This document shows positions 7,807 to 14,162 of a stretch of DNA of 23,885 nucleotides, piece by piece. The notes beneath the pieces are model-generated. The model ran no database searches. It was not told the origin of the DNA and worked only from the letters and a program-made list of their open reading frames with translations. Numbering within the stretch: position 1 is the first letter of the stretch; every line of letters begins with the position of its first letter. The translations under genes were made by a program, and so were the position numbers. Location of the stretch: contig JBFMDA010000023.1 of assembly GCA_040754255.1 (NCBI GenBank), positions 1 to 23,885 on the forward strand, given 5' to 3'. The stretch is from SURF-25 sp040754255. Its GTDB lineage: Bacteria; Omnitrophota; Gorgyraeia; Gygaellales; Profunditerraquicolaceae.

Positions 7807-8760
7807 TTAAAAAGAAGGTTTCAGGTTCTCCCCGGCAAAACGCGCGAGGCCAAAAGAATCCTGCGTCCATCCGTTGCCCAGGCCGCAGCGCTCCATTAGT
7901 GTGTGCGCATGCGTATATTCCCGGCGGTAAAGCGTTCTGTTGAGCTCCTCGAAATTACGCGCACGGTAAGAAGGGGTGTATTGGCTCATGAGGCTGATGT
8001 ATGTGTCTTGTGATATTTCATCCGCAATAAAACGCATTATGCCTTCTGTCCCGGCAATCCCTGCAGGCAATACCAGGTGGCGTATAATAATGCCCTTTTG
8101 CATAATCCCTTGCGAGTCAAATTCGGCAACGCCGACCTGCGAGTACATCCGTTTCAGGGAATCTCGGTTATAATGAGGGTAGCCGGCAGCATCCGAATAT
8201 TTAAGAGCCATCCGGTCTTCATTGTAACGCATATCAACAAGGTATATATCGACTATTCCCTCCAGAAGGCCGATACTGTCCGCGCGCTCATACCCTGAGG
8301 TATTATATACAATGGGGATGCGCAGGCCTTTTTCGGCAGCAATAAGGAGCGCGGCGAGTATCTGCGGCATTACGTGCGTGGGCGTGACCAGGTTAATGTT
8401 ATGGCATTGCATCTGCTGCAATGAGAGCATGCTTTCAGCCAGTTCTTCAGGGCTCACTTCCTTGCCCCGGCCCTCTTGGCTGAATTCAAAATTTTGGCAG
8501 TACACGCAAGCCATATTACAGCCTGAGAAAAAAATAGTGCCGGAACCGTGGATTCCGGAGATCGCAGGCTCTTCGCCGTGGTGCGCGAGGAAACTGAAAA
8601 CCTTCGCCTCCAGGCCGCTGCGGCAATACCCCATTTGGCCCTTTAGGCGGTTTACTTTACAGCGACGGGGACAGAGTTCGCAAGAGGCGAGCATCTTTGT
8701 AGCCTGGTCGCTAATTTCTTTAAGCCTGCCTGAATTATATGCTTCGATATATACAGCCAT
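7807..8760 (-). CDS. pflX: PflX-like radical SAM enzyme (COG1313)
   Basis: 317 residues, the usual length of this family. An N-terminal cysteine cluster (CELCPRRCKVNRLKGQMGYC, residues 27-46) precedes the radical SAM motif CNMACVYC (CxxxCxxC, around residues 80-87) and QNFEFSQ. Later segments NLVTPTHVMPQI, YNTSGYE, VDIYLVDMRY and IIRHLVLPAG are hallmarks of the PflX/COG1313 group. These are annotated as putative pyruvate-formate-lyase activators, but the true substrate is generally unknown, and no glycyl-radical enzyme is in this window. The start at 8760 restores the conserved N-terminus (YIEAYNSGRLKEI). No ribosome binding site is visible because a GCGTA-type repeat begins 2 nt upstream. 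It is 170 nt downstream of the DUF4416 gene. DUF4416 proteins are often seen near radical SAM genes, but that pairing here is inference. Confidence 0.88.
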   Translation of the reverse strand: MAVYIEAYNSGRLKEISDQATKMLASCELCPRRCKVNRLKGQMGYCRSGLEAKVFSFLAHHGEEPAISGIHGSGTIFFSGCNMACVYCQNFEFSQEGRGKEVSPEELAESMLSLQQMQCHNINLVTPTHVMPQILAALLIAAEKGLRIPIVYNTSGYERADSIGLLEGIVDIYLVDMRYNEDRMALKYSDAAGYPHYNRDSLKRMYSQVGVAEFDSQGIMQKGIIIRHLVLPAGIAGTEGIMRFIADEISQDTYISLMSQYTPSYRARNFEELNRTLYRREYTHAHTLMERCGLGNGWTQDSFGLARFAGENLKPSF

Positions 8761-8761
8761 G

Positions 8762-8998
8762 TTCGTAGTGCGTATCGCGTACAGCGTAGTGCGTACGGAG
8801 TACGGCGCTTAACGCGAAACGCAATACGCATAACGCCACCCTTGGGTGTTGGGTCAGGTTGTGGGTCTAGTGAGTAGGTAAGGTAGGTAGTGTAAAAAAG
8901 AACACACACCACTAACCCTATACCAATATCCTAACCATTAACCTTAGCCTTAGCCTTAGCCTTAGCCTTAGCCTTGACCTTGACCTTTTTATCCTTTA
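8762..8998. repeat. Composite intergenic repeat, copy A
   Basis: Left module 8762-8795 is 34 nt of GCGTA/GTGCG words and matches 10180-10213 at 32 of 34 positions. It is followed by a partly inverted version ending near 8834. A G/T-rich stretch (8840-8892) and an A/C-rich stretch (8900-8940) come next. The right module 8941-8998 is a CCTTAG hexamer array. The 17-nt word at 8930-8946 recurs exactly at 20221-20237. The element fills the whole gap between DUF4416 and PflX genes and extends into the DUF4416 coding end. I do not recognise it as a named repeat family. Confidence 0.75.
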
Positions 8999-9512
8999 CC
9001 TGTTGCGAATATATCTCCCTTATCCTATTAAAAATTTCAATATACGCCTGGGTCCTGTAATCGGGGTACGTCCACTCCCATGGCTGAAATGAATCCTTCT
9101 TAAACAAAAGCGTCATTTCCGCATATATTCCTTTTCCTAAGTATATGCGGTGCACATAATCTTTGGTCGAAGCGAGCACAAACTTGGCAAGGGTAAGATA
9201 ACCCGGGTCTATATTGATACAACGCCTCCCGCGCTGCGCAAGCGTTGCCTCTAATGAGTTGGTAAAGATTTTGACGCGCGGGAGCTTTTCGGGAAGAATA
9301 AGCGCTTTAAAACTGATAAATACTCGCGTCAGATCTTTTCCGAGCTCTTTCTCGTAATAGTCCGTGAAGGTAAAAGGAATGGGTGCGCTTTGGTAGTCTA
9401 CTTCTCCGAAGGCGCGCCTAAGCGGCTGGAGGGCTTTTTGGAGTAACCCGTTATCCCCACAAATAAAACCGATAACAAGCTTAACGGGCAAAGGCTTACT
9501 GGCTTTTCCCAT
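8931..9512 (-). CDS. DUF4416 family protein with repeat-encoded tail
   Basis: 193 residues. The conserved core matches DUF4416: PVKLVIGFICGDNGLLQKAL at the start, FTDYYEKELGKDLTRVFISF, INIDPGYLTLAKFVLASTKDYVHRIYLGKGIYAE in the middle and WTYPDYRT near the end. The function is unknown. The protein looks soluble, with no signal peptide. The family core ends near residue 172; the remaining KDKKVKVKAKAKAKAKAKVNG-type tail is encoded by tandem AAGGTC/AAGGCT hexamers on the minus strand that belong to copy A of the intergenic repeat. The natural stop has apparently been replaced by one inside the array. It lies 23 nt after the PilZ gene, probably in the same transcript, with a weak ribosome binding site. 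The core annotation is secure; whether the tail has a role is unknown. Confidence 0.87.
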   Translation of the reverse strand: MGKASKPLPVKLVIGFICGDNGLLQKALQPLRRAFGEVDYQSAPIPFTFTDYYEKELGKDLTRVFISFKALILPEKLPRVKIFTNSLEATLAQRGRRCINIDPGYLTLAKFVLASTKDYVHRIYLGKGIYAEMTLLFKKDSFQPWEWTYPDYRTQAYIEIFNRIREIYSQQVKDKKVKVKAKAKAKAKAKVNG

Positions 9513-9535
9513 TTGCCGGAGTCCGCAGGGGAAGC

Positions 9536-9895
9536 TTAGGAAACGAATTGATTAACGTACTGGGATATTTTTTTACGGCAAGAATCGGTAATTCCGTTAA
9601 AGAATATGGCCACGTTGAACCCGCCCGAAGCCTCATCTTCTGCCCTGACAATTACTCCCTTGCACTCGACCACAGATATACCCCTGCGGTTATGCATATC
9701 GGCGAGGGGAAGGTTTAATTTTATGTTCACCTTGGTAAAAGGAGGAACGTATTTTGCAATATGGCAATACGCCCCTACACAACTTATGTTTTTTGTGCTG
9801 GTTGCAAAATCGTAGCCATTGGCGATCACGTTAATGGGTAACTGCTGTGCTATCCTCGGAGAAATCCTTCTTTCTGCCTTTATAATTTTTGTCAT
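9536..9895 (-). CDS. Single-domain PilZ protein, likely c-di-GMP receptor
   Basis: 119 residues made almost entirely of one PilZ domain. The c-di-GMP-binding signature is intact: RxxxR within ERRISPRIAQ near the N-terminus, then NxSxxG (NISCVGAYC) about 25 residues later. VNIKLNLPLAD and KGVIVRAEDEASGGFNVAIFF are typical PilZ strands, and a short helix closes the protein. Stand-alone PilZ proteins act as adaptors that change partners when c-di-GMP binds, for instance in motility, pilus or polysaccharide control. No partner is evident beyond the small zinc-ribbon-like protein just upstream, whose stop codon overlaps this ATG. The same window encodes an HD-GYP phosphodiesterase and a c-di-GMP riboswitch, which supports a working c-di-GMP network in this organism. 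Confidence 0.9.
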   Translation of the reverse strand: MTKIIKAERRISPRIAQQLPINVIANGYDFATSTKNISCVGAYCHIAKYVPPFTKVNIKLNLPLADMHNRRGISVVECKGVIVRAEDEASGGFNVAIFFNGITDSCRKKISQYVNQFVS

Positions 9896-10062
9896 TTTTT
9901 CGCCTCTTCTTCTGTGCCTTTCTTCGCACTCACGGCTTTAAGCCAGCACTTTTTAGTACAGTAATATTTCCCGTCACGGTAATATTTTTTTAGTTTCTTC
10001 AGGGGCTTATTACAACCAAGACAATTGGTTTGTTTTTCTACTGGTTTAGTTTCGGTTTCCAT
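9892..10062 (-). CDS. Small zinc-ribbon-like protein, 56 residues
   Basis: It opens METETKPVEKQTNCLGCNKP and contains two cysteine pairs: CLGC at residues 14-17 and CTKKC at 35-39, separated by a Lys/Tyr-rich stretch (KKLKKYYRDGKYY). This could bind one zinc ion as a ribbon or treble-clef knuckle. The C-terminus is Lys/Glu rich. GAAGGA lies 7 nt before the ATG, a good ribosome binding site, and a consensus promoter lies about 80 nt upstream. The TGA stop overlaps the PilZ start (ATGA), so translation is probably coupled. It falls below a 60-residue cutoff and would be missed by simple ORF calling. Function unknown; DNA, RNA or protein contact are all possible. Codons, ribosome binding site, promoter and overlap together argue that it is real. 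Confidence 0.82.
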   Translation of the reverse strand: METETKPVEKQTNCLGCNKPLKKLKKYYRDGKYYCTKKCWLKAVSAKKGTEEEAKK

Positions 10063-10142
10063 TCGCAAGTCCTTCTGGTTGAAAAAGATATGGGTTAGAT
10101 TAAAACTATTTCTTTACAGAATTCCCGTATTACAATACAGAA

Positions 10143-10170
10143 ATTATAGCACATATTTTCACGCTGTCAA
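10143..10170 (-). promoter_or_regulatory. Consensus sigma-70-type promoter of the zinc-ribbon/PilZ operon
   Basis: On the minus strand a perfect TTGACA (10170-10165), a 16-nt spacer and a perfect TATAAT (10148-10143) are present, and TGC before TATAAT adds an extended -10. The start would be near 10136, giving a leader of about 74 nt before the zinc-ribbon ATG. The GCGTA module of repeat copy C begins 10 nt upstream of the -35 box. Confidence 0.85.
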
Positions 10171-10179
10171 TAGCCTCGT

Positions 10180-10335
10180 TTCGTAGTGCGTATTGCGTAT
10201 AGCGTAGTGCGTAAAGTGACAAATACCAAAATACCCTGCCTACCGGCAGGCAGGGTATTTGTGCATTTGTCATTACCATCGCTACCTAAGCCTTGACCTT
10301 AACCTTACTTAACCTAAACCTTAACCTTAGCCTTT
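10180..10335. repeat. Composite intergenic repeat, copy C, with internal hairpin
   Basis: Left module 10180-10213 matches copy A at 32 of 34 positions. Then comes a perfect 13-bp hairpin (10229-10241 with 10248-10260, 6-nt loop) rich in CCTGCC/GGCAGG. The right module 10286-10335 is a run of CCTTGA/CCTTAA/CCTTAG-type hexamers that starts about 20 nt after the tonB stop. The hairpin lacks a clean T-run on the minus strand but could still end the tonB transcript. The rest of the gap between tonB and the zinc-ribbon gene holds only the promoter and leader. Confidence 0.75.
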
Positions 10336-10356
10336 TATACTATTGTTTTCCGGCGA

Positions 10357-11052
10357 TTACTCTATCGAGAACGATATGATAATATTAAACGACAACTGCG
10401 GATAATCGAGCTCTTTCGGGAAGGGCGGAAAAGGCGCTGAATTACGGATGCTGCGCAACGCAACTTCCCTAAGGTAAGGGCCGCCGGTAGACTTGTCTTC
10501 ATGCAGTTTTACTTCCCTTAAGGAACCGTCATAGGCGATTACGAAAGAAAGGTATACATCTCCCGTATCATTGCGTATGTAATTCTGGTACGCTGCTCGT
10601 TTTATCTTTTCCCGCACAATCTGATAATAGCTCATGTAAGAATTGCTGGTTATCTTGCCGGGGTCAAGCGGCGGAAGGGAAATTTTTTTCTTGATCGCAA
10701 TAATGTCCGGCTTGATCACTTCCGGCCGCACAAGCGGGAGGTTGGAAAAATCTGAAGACGCAAGCTGGCTTCTTCTTTCCGGGCCCATCAGGCTTTCGTC
10801 ATTAATAAACGGCGGAGGAGCGGGTTTTTTAAGAGGTAGTTTTGAAAGCATATCCGATGCCTCCTGCCTCCTTGCCAGGGCAGGCCTGGGCCTGTCGTTA
10901 TTATGCGGGGAGTTTTTTAAATATACTATTTCCATCCGGGACGGTTTTTTATCGGGTAAGGCGATATTAAAATGCGGCGTACGCATAAAAGCCAGCCCGT
11001 GGATAACAAACGACACTAAAAAGGCGATTTGAAACGTTTTGTCCGAAAGCAT
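10357..11052 (-). CDS. tonB: TonB energy-transducing protein
   Basis: 231 residues. The N-terminus has a single membrane anchor (residues 7-25, FQIAFLVSFVIHGLAFMRT) carrying the Ser-His pair (SFVIH) found in TonB anchors, which interacts with ExbB-ExbD. A Pro/Lys-rich linker spans residues 30-130. The C-terminal domain (about 135-231: YYQIVREKIKRAAYQNYIRNDTGDVYLSFVIAYDGSLREVKL, then LREVALRSIRNSAPFPPFP) matches TonB_C. TonB passes proton-motive energy to outer-membrane receptors. It lies 54 nt downstream of the BtuB-like receptor, so both are probably co-transcribed under the cobalamin riboswitch and this TonB may be devoted to B12 uptake. ExbB and ExbD are not in the window. No clear ribosome binding site precedes the ATG. 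Confidence 0.88.
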   Translation of the reverse strand: MLSDKTFQIAFLVSFVIHGLAFMRTPHFNIALPDKKPSRMEIVYLKNSPHNNDRPRPALARRQEASDMLSKLPLKKPAPPPFINDESLMGPERRSQLASSDFSNLPLVRPEVIKPDIIAIKKKISLPPLDPGKITSNSYMSYYQIVREKIKRAAYQNYIRNDTGDVYLSFVIAYDGSLREVKLHEDKSTGGPYLREVALRSIRNSAPFPPFPKELDYPQLSFNIIISFSIE

Positions 11053-11106
11053 ATCGTGTTTAGGGTATCATATTTCCCTGCCTCTGGCAACACTAAGTTT
11101 AGGGGG

Positions 11107-13158
11107 TCAAAATTTTACTTTGCCTCCCGTTACGATATTCCTACCCGGAGAAGGATAATATCCCCTCTCGCCATATACGGTCGATATTGCCCCGTATTCG
11201 GAATACTGCGCATCAAATATATTATTAACGCCGAGGAACCAACTCACATTACTGCGTGGCCTTAGGGTGAGCCTAAGATCCAATGTAGTATAGTCGTTCA
11301 TAGTAGGATAATTATGCGCCTGGTCGTTAATAAAATACTGCTCTCCCGTGTAATTAAGCATCACTGCAAGGCTGACGTTTTCCCAGGGTTTGAGTGTTGC
11401 GCCCAGTGATGCCCTGTGCCTTGGCACAAGCGGTATTCTGTGCCCCCGATAGCTGCCTCCTTTAAAAAAGGCATCGGTAAAGGTATATTGCCCTGAAAAC
11501 GCAAGGCCGCGCAGTGCATTCCAGGTTATGGAATATTCCAGCCCCCGGTGTATGGTCTTATCGTAATTCTTATTTTCATACGTCGCGGGGTCATAATATA
11601 GCTCATTGCGCAGCCTCATATCAAAATATGTTATCGACTGCGTTAATGATTTTGCGGGATTATGCACGTAGCCTATTTCATAATTATATGCGGTCTGCGG
11701 CATCAGCCCGGTGTTAACCGGCGGGCTTGACCAGATACTATAGTACTCATCAGTAGACGGCAGCCTAAAACTTTTGGTATAGTGAAAGAACAGCTTTGAC
11801 GCCTCATTCAAAGAATAATTCAGCCCGAGGTTTAAGGCTTCTTCGTCGACTTTTAGGACCTGGCTAACGTAAGTAGAATTCCAGAAAAGGTCGCTGGTCC
11901 AAGGGCCCTCCTGAGGGGTAGAATCAAAGGCGTACCTGGCCTTTTCGAAACGGTAACCCGCCAAGAATGTCAGGGCTTTATTGAGCGCTAATTCGTCCTG
12001 GAGATAGTAGCCTTGCGTTTCTTTATCGATGGCAGTCCTGCGCGTTTTTGCGCCTTGATAATAGCTCAGCCCGGAAAACGAATATGCGTCAATCAGGGAG
12101 TCGGAACGGTAAAAATCAACCCCCCCTATCAATTTATTATCCCGGCCAAGTAATTCCTGGCGGTACACAAGCGAAGGCCGGAAGCTCACGGTGTCTATTT
12201 TCCTGCCTTCTACTGCCTGGGAAGACAAAAGGTTGTTGTCAACATACCTTGACCTGTAAGATAGATGGCTTTGCATATCAAGGTCACTGGTAATGGCATG
12301 CTCCACCCCCAAATCTACCGACCAGTCCTTTTCTCCCACATCGTCATCGGGGAATTTTGTATCTCGGCGCGTACATGCCTTAAGCTGGCTCTCCCGCAGC
12401 GCTCCGGGCATGCCGAAATCTGCATCATGATAGTTTGCTGCGATGGTAAATTTAGTCGTGTCTGTGGGGTCAATAATAAATTTTGAATCAAAATCCTCCG
12501 AGCGGTAATAGCTATTCTGCCTGTAGCCGTTTGTCGAATAACCACCCAGGCGCATCATATAGGAAAGGCGCTGGGCCTGGCCGCTTAAGGTGACCCTTTC
12601 TGAATCCATTTGATAGCTTCCTACTTGTGTTTCTACTTCAACGGACGGCTTGCCCGAACCTCGCTTAGTAATGATATTAATCGTTCCGCCAACCGCGTTA
12701 TCCCCGTAAAGCACGCTGCCTGAGCCCCGGATTATTTCGATTCGTTCAACCGTATCAAGCGGGACTTGAGTCCATGCAGTGCCGCTTAAGTCTATTTCGT
12801 TGACCCTTCTTCCGTCAATAAGCACAAGGGTGTTGCTGGCGGCAAACTCGCCGAACCCTCTTAAATCTACTGTTGCCTTGTTGCCCGTTCCGTAATAATC
12901 CCTGACTGTCACGCCCGGCGATGCACGCAACACATCAACTATTGTTTCGGCATTTGAATTCTCTATATCTTGAGAAGAGATAACAGTCACGGAGGCAGGC
13001 ACAGAACCAAGGGCATGGCTGTAACGCAACGGTGTTACCACGATCTTTTCGAGGTTAATCCCTTCAGCCTCAGCCGGCCCTTCCTGGCAGCTTGCAGCTG
13101 GCGGGATACTCATTAACACAAAAAACACGACACGCAACAACAACGATCCATACTTCAT
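11107..13158 (-). CDS. btuB: BtuB-like TonB-dependent cobalamin receptor
   Basis: 683 residues from ATG 13158, which has GAGGAGGGG 3 nt upstream. An in-frame ATG at 13179 lies inside the U-tract of the upstream terminator and is not the start. Residues 1-24 form a signal peptide. EKIVVTPL (37-44) is the TonB box. Residues 45-165 form the plug domain (PASVTVISSQDIENS, LVLIDGRRVNE, VERIEIIRGSGSVLYGDNAVGGTINIITK). The rest is a 22-strand beta-barrel with aromatic-rich strands, ending in a terminal Phe as BAM substrates do. Ligand specificity comes from context: a cobalamin riboswitch lies directly upstream, and cobalamin adenosyltransferase and tonB genes are neighbours. It should import B12 or corrinoids across the outer membrane. 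Without the riboswitch only 'TonB-dependent receptor' could be claimed. Confidence 0.9.
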   Translation of the reverse strand: MKYGSLLLRVVFFVLMSIPPAASCQEGPAEAEGINLEKIVVTPLRYSHALGSVPASVTVISSQDIENSNAETIVDVLRASPGVTVRDYYGTGNKATVDLRGFGEFAASNTLVLIDGRRVNEIDLSGTAWTQVPLDTVERIEIIRGSGSVLYGDNAVGGTINIITKRGSGKPSVEVETQVGSYQMDSERVTLSGQAQRLSYMMRLGGYSTNGYRQNSYYRSEDFDSKFIIDPTDTTKFTIAANYHDADFGMPGALRESQLKACTRRDTKFPDDDVGEKDWSVDLGVEHAITSDLDMQSHLSYRSRYVDNNLLSSQAVEGRKIDTVSFRPSLVYRQELLGRDNKLIGGVDFYRSDSLIDAYSFSGLSYYQGAKTRRTAIDKETQGYYLQDELALNKALTFLAGYRFEKARYAFDSTPQEGPWTSDLFWNSTYVSQVLKVDEEALNLGLNYSLNEASKLFFHYTKSFRLPSTDEYYSIWSSPPVNTGLMPQTAYNYEIGYVHNPAKSLTQSITYFDMRLRNELYYDPATYENKNYDKTIHRGLEYSITWNALRGLAFSGQYTFTDAFFKGGSYRGHRIPLVPRHRASLGATLKPWENVSLAVMLNYTGEQYFINDQAHNYPTMNDYTTLDLRLTLRPRSNVSWFLGVNNIFDAQYSEYGAISTVYGERGYYPSPGRNIVTGGKVKF

Positions 13159-13170
13159 ATTCCCCTCCTC

Positions 13171-13211
13171 TAAAAACAAAAAACCCTTGATGCATAATCT
13201 GCATCAAGGGT
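13171..13211 (-). terminator. Intrinsic terminator between cobalamin riboswitch and btuB
   Basis: A perfect 12-bp stem (13183-13194 with 13200-13211) with a 5-nt loop is followed on the minus strand by TTTTTTGTTTTTA. It ends about 13 nt before the btuB start and is the expression platform of the cobalamin aptamer. B12 binding would be expected to favour termination, as in other cobalamin riboswitches. Confidence 0.92.
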
Positions 13212-13277
13212 ATACCCTGTTTTACTTCGCCCTCTTTAGCCTCTGCGCGGGCTAATGCACGGACACTCTCGCCTCAA

Positions 13278-13418
13278 GGCAGGTATTCTGACTTAGGGGA
13301 ACTTCTCTCTCCTGCGCCTTCCCAGCCTTTTATAAGCCAGTGGCACTTCGCAGGATTTCGCCCCCTCTACAGCAGCGGGACTGTGGCCGAATTAGACAGC
13401 CTTCCCTTACCCTGAAAC
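13278..13418 (-). promoter_or_regulatory. Cobalamin riboswitch aptamer
   Basis: In minus-strand order: GGGTAAGGGAAGGCTG at the 5' end, then AATTCGGCCACAGTCCCGCTGCTGTA (matching the AAtCcGGcacgGTCCCGCCACTGTA core, 13399-13374 region), then GTGCCACTGGCTT, and a B12-box end AGTCAGAATACCTGCC (13293-13278). About 65 nt separate it from the terminator before btuB. The aptamer begins roughly 10 nt after the DUF6580 stop, so it lies between two genes of one apparent operon. A weak promoter candidate (TTGCCA, 18 nt, TTTAAT; 13457-13428) inside the DUF6580 3' end could start an RNA just ahead of the aptamer. Confidence 0.93.
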
Positions 13419-13428
13419 GACCTATCTA

Positions 13429-13938
13429 TTAAAAATCAGTTAAAAGAACCCTGGCAAACCTGGTATTCCTTACTCTACTGGCAATTATTTCGTATGCGCC
13501 GAAGAAAAGCGTTGCGTATACCAGCGTCGCAACGGTAAAGTCCCGTAAAAACGGCAATGCCATGGCATAGCAGGAAATCAGGCCTTGCAGCGTGTGCGGG
13601 TACCAACCCATTGCCCACACGCCGAAATTCGAAACGATAAAAAACACTAAAGACCCGAGTAAAGAAAAACCGAATACCTTGACCGGGCTATTGTCCTTCT
13701 TAAGCGACATTCCCATTAACGCGACTAACAGGAAACCACCCCAGGTAAAAAAGACTACGTTATGCATCCCGATTATCAGGTCGCTTGCAACCATCAGCAA
13801 CAGCGGAACGATGAATGCGTGCCTTTTCTTAAGGGAGGCTGCGCCAAACAGGGCGATTGCCGCGACGGGTGTGAAATTGGGGACATGAGGAATTATTCTT
13901 AACATAAATCCGACAACTACTAAACTTATTGCTAACAT
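13429..13938 (-). CDS. DUF6580-like membrane protein, candidate B12 transport component
   Basis: 169 residues with about five membrane helices: MLAISLVVVGFMLRIIPHVPNFTPVAAIALFGAASL, FIVPLLLMVASDLIIG, VVFFTWGGFLLVALMGM, FGFSLLGSLVFFIVSNFGVW and a C-terminal one. The RxxPHxPNFxPVAAxALFGA opening and the central SDLIxG are features of DUF6580, whose fold resembles ECF-transporter S components. AGGAGGT lies just before the ATG. A consensus promoter lies close upstream, leaving a leader of only about 15 nt. The cobalamin riboswitch follows its stop codon, and the cobalamin adenosyltransferase gene precedes it. A part in corrinoid uptake across the inner membrane is a reasonable inference but is not shown; no ECF ATPase or BtuCD genes are in view. 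Confidence 0.78.
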   Translation of the reverse strand: MLAISLVVVGFMLRIIPHVPNFTPVAAIALFGAASLKKRHAFIVPLLLMVASDLIIGMHNVVFFTWGGFLLVALMGMSLKKDNSPVKVFGFSLLGSLVFFIVSNFGVWAMGWYPHTLQGLISCYAMALPFLRDFTVATLVYATLFFGAYEIIASRVRNTRFARVLLTDF

Positions 13939-13959
13939 GTGTACCTCCTGTATGTTCTA

Positions 13960-13987
13960 ATTATATAGGCTGAGTAATTATTGTCAA
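13960..13987 (-). promoter_or_regulatory. Consensus sigma-70-type promoter of the DUF6580 gene
   Basis: The minus strand has TTGACA (13987-13982), a 16-nt spacer and TATAAT (13965-13960), both exact consensus. The expected start near 13953 gives a leader of about 15 nt that includes the AGGAGGT ribosome binding site. It would serve DUF6580 and, by read-through, the riboswitch, btuB and tonB. Confidence 0.8.
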
Positions 13988-14015
13988 GTTTTTTTAGTTA
14001 ACTTGCTTTCTTTTA

Positions 14016-14155
14016 AAACATCAAATTCAAAGAACCAAATCACAAATAAGCACCAAATTCCAATAACCGAATGACCAAACCTGATATGTTTTGGTCATTG
14101 GTCATTTGGACATTGGGACTTATTTGGAATTTGAGTTTTGGGATTTGCGATTTGT
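14016..14155. repeat. Long imperfect inverted repeat made of simple words
   Basis: The left arm is built of CAAAT/CCAAA/TAACC words and the right arm of TTTGG/TCATT/GGGAT words. They are imperfect reverse complements centred on 14073-14096, where GACCAAA pairs with TTTGGTC around a short loop. The two arms, each about 65 nt, could fold into one long hairpin. It starts about 8 nt after the adenosyltransferase stop and fills most of the gap to the DUF6580 promoter. No open reading frame or known RNA is visible in it. Confidence 0.6.
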
Positions 14156-14162
14156 CATTTAC

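Noticed and set aside
8652..8912. 86-residue minus-strand open frame (MVCVLFYTTYLT...)
   Set aside because: It runs over repeat copy A and the start of the PflX-like gene in another frame; its arginine-rich middle simply reads the GCGTA repeat.
8941..8998. Telomere-like CCTTAG tandem repeat
   Set aside because: It lies inside a gene-dense region, is short and partly coding, and similar arrays follow other genes; nothing suggests a chromosome end.
8762..10335. CRISPR array from the repeated GCGTA and hexamer units
   Set aside because: There are no evenly spaced direct repeats with unique spacers and no cas genes.
11107..13158. Siderophore receptor reading of the TonB-dependent receptor
   Set aside because: The protein sequence alone allows it, but the cobalamin riboswitch directly upstream makes a corrinoid ligand much more likely.
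13159..13179. Seven-codon N-terminal extension of btuB from ATG 13179
   Set aside because: The extension lies in the U-tract of the riboswitch terminator and includes the ribosome binding site of the ATG at 13158, which starts a normal signal peptide.
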